This document shows positions 1-8,230 of a stretch of 10,909 nt of DNA, in pieces; position 1 is the stretch's first letter, and each line of letters starts with the position of its first letter. The position numbers and the translations under genes are program-made. Location: the NCBI GenBank assembly GCA_003024985.2, contig PXIH01S0009612.1, one strand, 5' to 3'. Under the pieces are notes generated by a model. The model saw nothing but the letters and a program-made list of their open reading frames with translations, was not told the DNA's origin and made no database searches. Source of the stretch: Euperipatoides rowelli (lineage: Eukaryota; Onychophora; Udeonychophora; Euonychophora; Peripatopsidae).

Positions 1-184
1 TCTCTTCTTAAATTAATTGATCAAGTTCAAGCATTGCTTTTGCTTATTTTAGAACTTATAGTCCAATAACACAACTTTTTCAATTATGAAAGCACGATGT
101 CAAATGGAAATAGAAAGATCCTATGGGCAAGAAACTTGCGGTGTATATGGCACTACTCATTGAAAACAATGTGCCTTAAAAACA

Positions 185-206
185 TTTGCGTAGATTTCTA
201 CGCAAA
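185..206. repeat. Perfect short palindrome with 10-bp arms
   Basis: The arm TTTGCGTAGA is followed by a 2-base spacer (TT) and its exact reverse complement TCTACGCAAA. The half-site TACGCAAA occurs again at 353-360. Such a dyad could be a dimeric protein site or part of a decayed transposon end; the sequence alone does not decide. Confidence 0.6.
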
Positions 207-732
207 CAGCCACAAGTCCACGCAACAATTTTTAAAGCAAGCTCTATGTTTTTTCACCGCAAGTCTACCGCAAATGACGGTGAAACTAACACAAATTTCT
301 ATTTGATGCTTCCCATTAAAAACTATGTGCTTTATAAAAAATGCGCCACCGCTACGCAAATGCAACGTACAGTGTGACGCCGGCCCAAAGCTTTATCTGA
401 TCACACAAGAACATATTGACTATCAGATTAATATTGCTGCCGATAATCAAACAAAAGCAATATTGCAATGCAATTAGCAATCAAAGCGTGTGCATTCTGG
501 CTTAATTAACACACACCCATGCCAAAATTATTTATGAATAAGTTGCATAATAATAACATTCTACTATGTGAGGCTATCCACAACCCATTCATTCATCTAT
601 AACATTGAAGCCTGCAGTCTGCAAAGCACAACTTTACTATAAATAGTGATGCTGTGATTATGGTTACAAATCAATGACTGAAGAAATGTACCTGTGACCG
701 CACACAATAGAATCATCACAGAATAATTATAT

Positions 733-898
733 AAAAAAATGGATTATCATATCTCTCTCTTTCTCTAAAGGTTTGAGACCCAAACATAAGTATGAGCCAA
801 CTAAATAAATAAAATATATGAAAAACCATTACCCGAGGCAGTCATTGTTATTGCCCCAGACCTGCTTTGACAGCTAGAATATTAAAAAAAAATGGATT
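733..898. repeat. Possible small retroposon flanked by 13-bp direct repeats
   Basis: AAAAAAATGGATT occurs at 733-745 and again at 886-898. The roughly 140 bases between end in a run of A, as a short poly(A)-tailed retroposed copy flanked by a target-site duplication would. I see no RNA polymerase III A or B box in the insert, so a SINE identity is unproven. The repeat is itself A-rich, so chance or slippage remains a real alternative. Confidence 0.3.
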
Positions 899-971
899 GA
901 ATTATCTTAGTATTTTCAATATGAAAGCATCAATGATGATTGAGAGGGGGAGCCCACAAAAATTATAAGTT

Positions 972-1088
972 ATTGATAGATATTGATAGAGAGACATAGA
1001 CAGACAAGTATATAAATAGCTAGCTAGATAGATATACTGTAGATAGATAGATATACATAGCTATAGATCGATATAGATCAATATATAA
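972..1088. repeat. GATA/TAGA-type microsatellite, left part of array 1
   Basis: Degenerate tetranucleotide repeat of TAGA, GATA and CAGA words, with ATAGATC-like variants at its right end. It stops at the hAT-like element and the same phrase family (GATATAGATCAATATAGATC) continues on the far side from 1983, so this and array 1 were one array before the insertion. Confidence 0.85.
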
Positions 1089-1982
1089 CAGCGTTTCTCA
1101 AACTGGAATACGCATACCCCCAGGGGTACACCCATGGCTTCCAGGGGGTACACAAGCAAGCAACTCTAAAGAGAAAAATGGCAACATGAGACAAGAAATA
1201 TTGACATTTTGGAAAATTTTCAAGACGACTGATAGAAAATTTCTCTGATTTCCTGTTGTAGTGTAATTTTCCTTTCCAAGTGTAATTATTTTTTTCTATT
1301 TTATCATAATAAACTTGTATCTAAAAAAAACTTTAATTTTCATTTAAAAATAAAGAAATAATATCCATTTGTTGTTACTTTTCCTGCATTTATTCTAGTC
1401 ACATGACAGTAGTTTTATCAAACATGCACAGTGTGCAAGTGGAGTTTGAAACATGCTTAGTGTCAACTTGAAACATAACGTGGGAAAATTAATGCTGTTT
1501 GGGAGACTAAATGCTAAAGTCACAAAAAATACAAATATGCCGGGATACTATATGTGCGAGGGAAGTTGGGGAGATAGTTGAGAAGAAAAATAAAATGAAG
1601 GGCAAGTAAAATATTTAATATTAAAATGTCAGTTATACTGCCAATTTCTAGACGTTCTTAAAATAAAATGATACAGCTTTTGAAAGTGTTGCGGACATTA
1701 AAAAATTGTGTCACCCCATGCAGGCACATTGCTCACTAAAATAAATAAAGTATAACTCAGTATTAACACAGTGATTTTGTGTTTCTTTTATTTCTTGTTA
1801 TTCATTTTTAAATAATTTTCTGAAGAAAACATAATATGTAACTACCGACATTGTTTAAAAATAGCATTGTTACATTTGGAATATTGTTCAACTTTTCATT
1901 TGGGGAAATTTTATCAGGGGGTACATTAAAGTTATAGTCATGACTAAGGGGTACAATCTAAAAAAAAGTTTGAGAACCACTG
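1089..1982. mobile_element. Non-autonomous hAT-like DNA transposon (894 bp)
   Basis: The ends form imperfect terminal inverted repeats: the left end starts CAGCGTTTCTCAAACT and the right end, read in reverse complement, starts CAGTGGTTCTCAAACT. This CAG-starting, TTCTCAAACT-containing terminus is typical of animal hAT elements. Immediate flanks are ATATATAA (1081-1088) and ATATATAG (1983-1990), a 7/8 match to the 8-bp duplication hAT transposases make; because the target is itself repetitive, that match is slightly less telling than in unique DNA. GGGGTAC motifs sit near both ends (1123, 1145, 1918, 1948), as subterminal transposase sites often do. No intact transposase frame exists. A short frame at 1694-1744 (ADIKKLCHPMQAHCS, then a stop) loosely resembles the C-terminal tail of hAT transposases, so the element may be an internally deleted, decayed copy; that reading is weak. 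Confidence 0.85.
1694..1744 (+). pseudogene. Possible C-terminal remnant of a hAT transposase
   Basis: Inside the hAT-like element, a plus-strand frame reads D-I-K-K-L-C-H-P-M-Q-A-H-C-S-L-K and then stop. Full-length hAT transposases of the ZBED-related group commonly end in a short tail of the form 'I..L...QAH.SH', about 200-300 bases before the right terminal repeat; this one lies 238 bases from it. Upstream, no long frame continues it and no RNase H-like catalytic motif or dimerisation domain is visible, so at most this is the last few codons of a lost gene. The match is short enough to be chance. Confidence 0.25.
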
Positions 1983-2560
1983 ATATATAGCGATATAGAT
2001 CAATATAGATCAATATAGATTGATATAGATAGATTTAGATAGATACAGTGTAGGTAGATAGACGGATAGATAAACGGACAGATGGATGGATGGACAGATA
2101 GCTGGCCAGATAGATGGACAGACAGACAGATAGCCAGATGGACAGATGGACAAACAGACAGACAGCAGACAGACGGATGGACGGATAGACAGACTGATAG
2201 ATGGACGGATAGCCGGATGGATAGACGGACCGATAGAAGAATAGACAGACAGATGGACAGACGGTTGCACAGACGGCCAGATGGACAGCCAGATGGATGG
2301 ATGGCCTGGATGGCCAGCAGGATGCCAGGCGGATGGCTAGACGGCAGGATGGCTGGAAGGCCAGATGGACGGACAGACGGATGGTCGGACAGATGGATAG
2401 ACGGATGGACAGTCGGATGGACGGACAGACAGATGAAGATGGATAGACACGGACGGACAGACGTGGACGGACAGACACGGACGGACAGACGCGGACGGAC
2501 AGACACGGACGGACAGACGCGGACGGACAGACGCGGACGGACAGACGCGGACGGACAGAC
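1983..2560. repeat. Minisatellite array 1: GATA-type grading into 14-bp GC-rich units
   Basis: From left to right the composition changes smoothly: TAGA/GATA words (1983-2060), mixed GGATGGACAGA words (2060-2260), a distinctive GTTGCA-containing core (2264-2320), mixed GGATGGC/GGACAGA (2320-2447), and finally eight contiguous 14-bp units (2448-2559) of the form CGCGGACGGACAGA. These eight differ only as CGCGG, CACGG or CGTGG, single transitions within the CG doublets. The plus strand is nearly T-free at the right end. The array stops at an N (2561), so its true right limit is unknown. Open frames on both strands (for example 2000-2623 minus, Ser/Val/Cys/Pro-rich) exist only because the unit contains no stop codon. 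Confidence 0.95.
2264..2320. repeat. 57-bp GTTGCA core, copy in array 1
   Basis: This non-canonical stretch, starting GTTGCA and ending GGCCAGCAG, aligns without any insertion or deletion to 5695-5751 in array 2. Fifty of 57 positions are identical and all seven differences are transitions. Same orientation in both arrays. Confidence 0.85.
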
Positions 2561-2561
2561 N
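2561..2561. other. Single N at the right edge of array 1
   Basis: An undetermined base sits exactly where 14-bp repeat units give way to ATAAAATAAT. Similar Ns lie at 5594, 8230 and 9854, each on an array boundary, which suggests unresolved joins rather than ordinary base ambiguity. Confidence 0.85.
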
Positions 2562-2565
2562 ATAA

Positions 2566-2586
2566 AATAATAATAATAATAATAAT
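2566..2586. repeat. (AAT)7 microsatellite
   Basis: Seven perfect AAT units, four bases after the N that ends array 1. Confidence 0.9.
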
Positions 2587-3659
2587 TATATATAAATTTA
2601 AAAAAAAAATTAGATTTGGACAAGGTACAACCTCGCTGGACTATGGTCTGTTGTTGTCCGACACATTTGTATTTGTATATGAATGCTTTTATAAGAGTAA
2701 TATTGAATGTATTCTGATTTTATGCTAACCGCTGCAGTCATCATATGGAGTTGAAATGAAAACCAAGCAAGCTGCAGTGGCCGTATCAGATTGTTTTAAT
2801 GGGATTTTCCAAATAACTGCATGTGATTAGATTCCCATTCCTGTGAGTTGACTACATCGAAACAATGTTAATTTCAAACATGTCGTTTTACATGCCTTAA
2901 AAGCATTATGGCTAAATCCAACCTAAACCATTAGAAGACACTAACCCCGTTAAAATTAAAATAAAATTAGTAATATTAAGTTATTTACTGCCTGAAACAA
3001 ATAAAACAACAATCTACCACATGACCTCCTCTCTTGTTGACTGACACAAAACTAGAAGGTTTTGTCAAAAGAAATCTGCTAATTTAATGGAATCTAAAAT
3101 TTATTATGCAGCTTTAACAAACAAAGCCAAAGAAAACAATTAGTTACAAGTTATAACAATACAATGGACTCTAAAATCATTCTAGGGAAACTTTCATACA
3201 AATTTCAAAATAAACCGAGAAGAATCCTCAAAACAGAGAAATCTCCAACTTTATTATTATCTAGATTTAAACGCAAGTAGTCATTCTTCAACATTACGTG
3301 ATTGGATATTAGATTAAGGAATTAATACAACTTAAATTACAGTAACTAAACAGCTTACTTTTCTGGAAATTGTTCAATAAAAGCAAAAGTGCTTCAGTTT
3401 GAGAGACATGGTTACACTTGGAGAATTGACGGCTACTGATTTTTAGTTCATGTAAACCTTAAGAATGGCCATAGGCAAGAAACCGATAGGTCATTTTATT
3501 TTTATTAAATAATTAGTAATATTGTGCAGCTACTTAGAGTGTTAGAGTTTATTTGATTATAGTATAACTAATTTACTTCAGCTATACTTTTATAATTTAA
3601 CATCAGCTCTTCTCAATGTTCAGAGATTATAAGTTAGGCCCCATAGGCAATTTATTACA

Positions 3660-3721
3660 TAATTTAAATTAAATATTCGAATTAAATTAAATATTTAAAT
3701 TAAATATTCAAATTAAATATA
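3660..3721. repeat. AT-rich tandem repeat (AAATTAAATATT-type)
   Basis: Tandem variants of AAATTAAATATTC/T, about four imperfect copies of 13-17 bp. Confidence 0.75.
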
Positions 3722-3861
3722 AGTAAAGTAACATTTTTCCTGATGTTTACAAGTTCTAATGAGATGCTTCCTTTAGTATTCTATTGTTTTGGATCGGTTG
3801 ATATAAATAACTGATTTGAGGTGACCCCATCAGAAATAATTCAAAGGAGTTGGACTGGTCA

Positions 3862-4073
3862 CAGTGGTATTGCTAAGTGGTGGTGGGGAGTGGGTAGAGA
3901 GAAACTCGGTCCAACTTTGGCTTAAAGTCTAAAAGTTGGGGAATCTTTCTTGCAGTTGGGAAAAACCCAGTTGAAGGGAAAACGGTTCAATAGTTGTGAG
4001 TTGGGAATTTGAGGGGTCAGAGTAGGGAAACTTCACCACCCCCCTCAAATAAAATTCTCTAGCTTCAGCCCTG
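3862..4073. mobile_element. Candidate 212-bp MITE with imperfect inverted ends
   Basis: The left end starts CAGTGGTATTGCTA; the right end, reverse-complemented, starts CAGGGCTGAAGCTA (shared pattern CAGNGNTNNNGCTA). Both ends are followed inward by G-rich sequence (GTGGTGGTGGGGAGTGG on the left, GAGGGGGGTGGTG on the right in reverse complement). The G-rich composition contrasts with AT-rich flanks, and CAG-starting ends occur in hAT and related elements. No target-site duplication is visible, so the call is tentative. Confidence 0.4.
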
Positions 4074-4932
4074 GATCAGGAGATCTAGTTAATTAATTTT
4101 AAGCCACAGTATATTAATCTGAAATATTAAAAAATCATAATGAATAAAAGTATAATAAATTGCCTATAGTGCCTGACTTTTGGCATACCCTGTGCAGAAA
4201 TGATAACATTCACCTGCTTATTGTTACCCAAATGATATGAAAGGCCTTCAAATTCCTGAAATGAGCTTTTACTAGGTTATCATCTTAAAAGTGTTAAGTT
4301 AAATTCTGATACAAGTTGAAGTAGAAGAAAGAAAGCTTAGATTCTTGAGCTCTTTGCAAATGTGATTTGTTTTTAAGTTTTAACGTATCATCTAAAATTG
4401 GCATGTTAGTTTCTAATTACTTTTAGTATCATCGTTTTATTCTCTATCTTTCCAAAAGGAAATGTATTTTCATTCCTAAATGTGCTTTTTTTATTGTACT
4501 TTTTTTCTTGTGATCTTTGAGTTTCAATTATAGTTATCAAAAGTATAGACCTTGGTGGGAGTCTACTTCTTTTAAGATGTAAACTTATAGCTTATTACAT
4601 TACAGCTTTACTCTAGAAAATGGTAGATCTTGTAAAACAGTTTCACTATCTAAATGTATTTATATTTAAACATCAGTTAAAAATACAGTTAAGTACTTAA
4701 GCTGCATCAATCTATTAAAATCTATTTTTTTTTTTAATTTAACAGAAAAAAAAAAGATTCTGTAATATTTTATAAAAATTGAGGAATTATTTTTAGAATC
4801 TAATAGCAGACTTATGCAAGTAATTTAATAAATTAGATTAAAGTATAATATTAACATTTTGCTAGGAAAGTAATGCAAGATTAATCACAGCCCTAGGTAA
4901 CAGTAGAAAAAAATAAAAATAAACTAAACTAT

Positions 4933-4974
4933 TAGCAGTATTTTTTTTTTTTTTTTTAAAAATCAATAGCAGTA
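4933..4974 (-). repeat. Poly(T) tract bracketed by 8-bp direct repeats
   Basis: TAGCAGTA at 4933-4940 and 4967-4974 flank 17 T plus AAAAATCAA. Read on the minus strand this is a short tag followed by poly(A) between target-site duplications, as an extremely 5'-truncated retroposon would leave. The 8-bp match is short, so chance is possible. Confidence 0.35.
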
Positions 4975-5246
4975 ATTCTTGGCATTTAATTTATTTTATA
5001 ATCAATCTTAATGGATTTTTATCCTTCATTGTTATATTAGCACAAAGCGAATTTTATGTCAATAAATAATTGTATTGACACTAATCGTGAGATATAGATA
5101 AATCTATGCAAACAGAAAGAGATTTTAGTTCCATATTTTCCATAGATGACTACTGCATCTCAAAAATATTATAGAAGTATAATATCATTTGTAAAAGATA
5201 TTATAATTTAATGCTCTTAAAAATAAAACATAAAAATAAGAAGGTA

Positions 5247-5406
5247 AAACTGCAGAATTACCCCCCCCCCCCCGAGTTTTTTTTGATGGAGATAGCTGTA
5301 AATATTTATATTTATCGGTATTAATTGGATGTTTTAATCAAAGTAGTTTTAAAAAATTATGTTTTGTATGACTTTATAACGTGCGCGGGGGGTAATACTG
5401 CAGTTT
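5247..5406. mobile_element. Small inverted-repeat element (MITE, 160 bp) with poly-C ends
   Basis: The left arm AAACTGCAGAATTACCCCCC and the right arm in reverse complement AAACTGCAGTATTACCCCCC match at 19 of 20 positions. The left arm continues into 13 C in total; the right carries 6 then GCGCAC. The interior (5274-5380) is AT-rich with no coding potential, as in miniature inverted-repeat transposable elements. Outside the arms, AAGGTA on the left and GGCCAA on the right show no clear target-site duplication, so the superfamily cannot be assigned. Confidence 0.7.
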
Positions 5407-5593
5407 GGCCAATAAGAATTAGGTTTTTTATTAATAATTTTGAATAAAAAATAATAAAATGTAATTTTACTAAACAATTATTGGACTAATCAAAAGGAAG
5501 GGCTAGACAGAGAAGAAAATCTAAGATAGAAGGTTCAAGGTGCAAAACAAACAATAAAAAGGAATCAAATTATTACATATTTAGTTTATAAAT
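5407..5593. other. AT-rich spacer between MITE and array 2
   Basis: Short AT-rich DNA with no frame or motif I recognise; it runs into the N at 5594. Confidence 0.6.
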
Positions 5594-5594
5594 N
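5594..5594. other. Single N at the left edge of array 2
   Basis: The undetermined base separates AT-rich DNA (TTTATAAAT) from seven perfect 14-bp repeat units, with no transitional degenerate repeats between them. Confidence 0.85.
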
Positions 5595-5692
5595 CGCGGA
5601 CGGACAGACGCGGACGGACAGACGCGGACGGACAGACGCGGACGGACAGACGCGGACGGACAGACGCGGACGGACAGACGCGGACGGACAGA
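5595..5692. repeat. Seven identical 14-bp units
   Basis: CGCGGACGGACAGA is repeated seven times without a mismatch, starting directly after the N at 5594. This is the most homogeneous canonical stretch in the window, with every CpG intact. Confidence 0.95.
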
Positions 5693-5694
5693 CA

Positions 5695-5751
5695 GTTGCA
5701 TGGACAGCCGGATGGACAGCCAGATGGACGGATGGCTTGGATGGCCGGCAG
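5695..5751. repeat. 57-bp GTTGCA core, copy in array 2
   Basis: Counterpart of 2264-2320: starts GTTGCA, ends GGCCGGCAG, no indels, seven transition differences. Here it follows perfect 14-mers directly, whereas in array 1 it follows degenerate repeats and lies to the left of the 14-mers. Confidence 0.85.
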
Positions 5752-7158
5752 ATACCGGACGGCTGGCAGACCAGATGAACAAAAAGATGGATGGTCGGAC
5801 AGACAGATGGACGGTCGGACAGACAGACGGTCACACAGATGGATGGTCGGACAGATGGACGGACGGACAGATGGAAAAACGGATGGACAGACGGATGGAC
5901 AGACGGATGGATAGATGGATGGACAGACAGACAGATGGACAGACAGACGGATGGACAGACAGACGGATGGATGGACAGATGGACAGACAGACGGATGGAT
6001 ATATGGATGGACAGACAGATGGACAGATATATGGACACACATACTGATGCACAGAAGACACATGGACGAATGAGCGGATGGATTGTCGGATGGGCGGACA
6101 GGCCGGTGGATGGGCGGGCATATGGACGGATGGACATGGAGGGACGGACATGGAGGGACGGACATGGATGGATGGACATGGACGGATGGACGTGGATGGA
6201 CGGACAAGGATGGATGGACGTGGACAGATGGACGTGGACTGATGGACATGGACAGACAGATGTGGACAGACGGATTGAACAGATGGATGTAGACAGAAAG
6301 ACAGATGCAGAAAGACAAATGTGGACAAACACATGAACAGACAAACAGACATGGATGGACAGACAGACAAACATTGATGGACAGACAGACATACATGGAT
6401 GGACAGACAGACAGACATGGATGGACTGACAGACATGGAAAAAAACAGACAGGGACAGACTGACGTGGACAGACAGAAGTGGACGGACAGACGTGGACAG
6501 ACAGATGTGGACAGACAGACGTGGACGGACAGACATGGACAGTCAGAAGTGGACGGACAGACATGGTCGACAGACGTGGACAGACAGAAGTGGACGGACA
6601 GACGTGGATGGACAGATGTGGATGGACAGATGTGGATGGACAGATGTGGACGGACAGACAGACCCGGACGGACGGACAGACCCGGACGGACAGACAGACC
6701 CGGACGGACAGACAGACGTGGATGGACAGACAGATGTGGACAGACAGACAGACAGACGCGGACGGACAGACAGATGCAGATGGATAGACAGACGCGGACG
6801 GACAGACAGACACGGACGGACAGACAGACACGGACGGACAGACGCGGACGGACAGACAGACACGGAAGGACAGACAGACGCGGACGGACAGACAGACGCG
6901 GATGGACAGACAGACGCGGACGGAAAGACAGACAGACACGGATGGACAGACAGACGTGGACAGACAGACAGACAGACTTGGACGGACAGACAGACGCGGA
7001 TGGACAGACAGACAGACACGGATGGACAGACAGACGTGGACGGACAGACAGACAGACGTGGACGGACAGATAGACAGACACGGACGGACAGACAGACACG
7101 GACGGACAGACAGACACGGACGGACAGACAGACATGGACGGACAGACAGACAGACACG

Positions 7159-7189
<31 letters not shown>

Positions 7190-7489
7190 ACGGACGGACA
7201 GACAGACAGACATGGACGGACAGACATACAGACGCGGACGGACAGACAGACGCGGACGGACGGACAGACAGAAACAGACGGACATACAGACACAGATGGA
7301 CAGACATACAGACAGACACGGATGGACAGACAGACACGGCCGGACAGACGCGGACGGACAGACACAGATGGACAGAGGTGGATGGCCAGATGCGGACTGA
7401 GATGCGGACGGAGACGCGGACTGACAGACGCGGACGGACAGATGCGGACGGACAGATGCGGACGGACAGACACGGACGGACAGACACGG

Positions 7490-7815
7490 ATGGACAGGCA
7501 CGGACGGACAGGCACTGACGGACAGGCACGGACGGACAGGCATGGACGGACAGGCGTGGATGGACAGGCGCAGACGGACAGGCGCGGACGGACAGGCGCG
7601 GACGGACAGGCGCGGACGGACAGGCACGGACGGACAGGCACGGATGGACAGGCACGGATGGACAGGCGTGGACAGACAGGCACGGATGGACAGGCACAGA
7701 TGGACAGGCGCGGACGGACAGGCGCGGACGGACAGGCGCGGACAGACAGGTGCGGACGGACAGGCGCGGTCGGACAGGCACGGACGGACAGGCACGGACG
7801 GACAGGCGCGGACGG
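7490..7815. repeat. CAGGC-variant block: 23 units in exact 14-bp register
   Basis: A CAGG variant replaces CAGA in 23 consecutive 14-bp units. The start of the variant word falls at 7495, 7509, 7523 and so on every 14 bases to 7803, with no insertion or deletion; one unit (7747) has CAGGT. The rest of each unit varies mainly as GCGCGG, GCACGG, GCGTGG and GACGG/GATGG. The block is bounded on the right by an irregular GGGACAATTTGGACGG, after which 18-mers with CAGA resume. Confidence 0.93.
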
Positions 7816-8229
7816 GACAATTTGGACGGACAGACAGACAGACAGACGCGGACGGACAGACAGACACGGACGGACAGACAGACACAGACGGACAGACAGA
7901 TGCGGATGGACAGACAGACGTTGACAGACAGACAGATGCGGACGGACAGTCAGACAGACGTGGTCGGATAGACAGACAGACACGGACGGACAGACAGACA
8001 GACAGACGCGGATGGAAAGACAGATAGACACGGATGGACAGACACAGATGCGGACGGACAGACACAGATGCGGACGGACAGACAGACAGCCGCGGATGGA
8101 CAGACAGACAGATGCGGACGGACAGACAGACAGACGTGGAGGGACAGACAGACAGACGCGGACAGCCAGATGCAGACTGAAAGACAGACGCGGACGGACA
8201 GACAGACCCAGACCGACAGACAGACAGAC

Positions 8230-8230
8230 N
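8230..8230. other. Single N at the right edge of array 2
   Basis: It separates (CAGA)n from the truncated end of the LINE fragment. A minus-strand frame runs through it from reverse transcriptase sequence into repeat translation, which is not a natural fusion. Confidence 0.85.

Larger units (their letters stand above)
1..971. other. AT-rich non-coding region, left end
   Basis: No open frame here looks like a gene: the longest are about 60-70 codons, have no recognisable motif and overlap each other in different frames. The stretch at about 110-390 is less AT-rich than the rest and contains related words (TACGCAAA, CCGCAA, ATGCGCCACCGC) plus the imperfectly repeated phrases CATTGAAAACAATGTGCCTT and CATTAAAAACTATGTGCTTT, so it may be an old mobile-element fragment I cannot classify. 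No tRNA-like or splice-defined exon was recognised. Confidence 0.6.
2587..5246. other. AT-rich non-coding region
   Basis: No credible coding frame on either strand over about 2.7 kb. Contents are an A/T-only style tandem stretch (3660-3721), a weak inverted-repeat element candidate (3862-4073) and a poly(T) flanked by 8-bp direct repeats (4933-4974). Otherwise I see only homopolymer runs and simple AT-rich sequence. It could be intergenic or intronic; no exon with convincing splice sites and codon bias stood out. Confidence 0.65.
5595..8229. repeat. Minisatellite array 2 (about 2.6 kb, 14- and 18-bp YRGA units)
   Basis: The whole interval is YRGA tetranucleotides (CGGA, CAGA, TGGA, some TAGA) on the plus strand, in distinguishable zones: seven identical 14-mers (5595-5692); the GTTGCA core and TGGA-rich degenerate sequence (5693-6060); GGACATGGA-rich sequence (about 6120-6330); CAGACATGGATGGA sequence (6331-6440); GTGGACGGACAGAC-like 14-mers (about 6470-6660); mostly 18-mers CG+CGGA+CGGA+CAGA+CAGA with length variants (about 6660-7370); 14-mers again (about 7420-7490); the CAGGC variant block (7490-7815); and 18-mers to the end (7825-8229). 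Neither strand of the canonical unit contains a stop codon, which gives overlapping frames up to about 816 codons in several phases. Their Cys/Val/Pro/Ser or Thr/Asp/Gly/Arg compositions are direct translations of the repeat, so none is annotated as a gene. Both edges carry an N. Confidence 0.97.

Noticed and set aside
97-377. Two overlapping plus-strand frames of 63-69 codons
   Set aside because: No motif, overlapping in different frames, AT-rich non-coding context; at best part of an old mobile element.
972-1088. GATA transcription-factor binding cluster
   Set aside because: The GATA words come from a simple repeat; nothing indicates selected spacing or a nearby promoter.
6399-8031. Plus-strand frames rich in Thr-Asp-Gly-Gln-Arg, up to about 340 codons
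   Set aside because: Same cause: translation of T-free repeat in overlapping frames, with no initiation context, domain or codon bias.
5595-8229. CRISPR-like array (regular repeats)
   Set aside because: There are no unique spacers: the whole interval is one short tandem unit in an animal-type genomic context.
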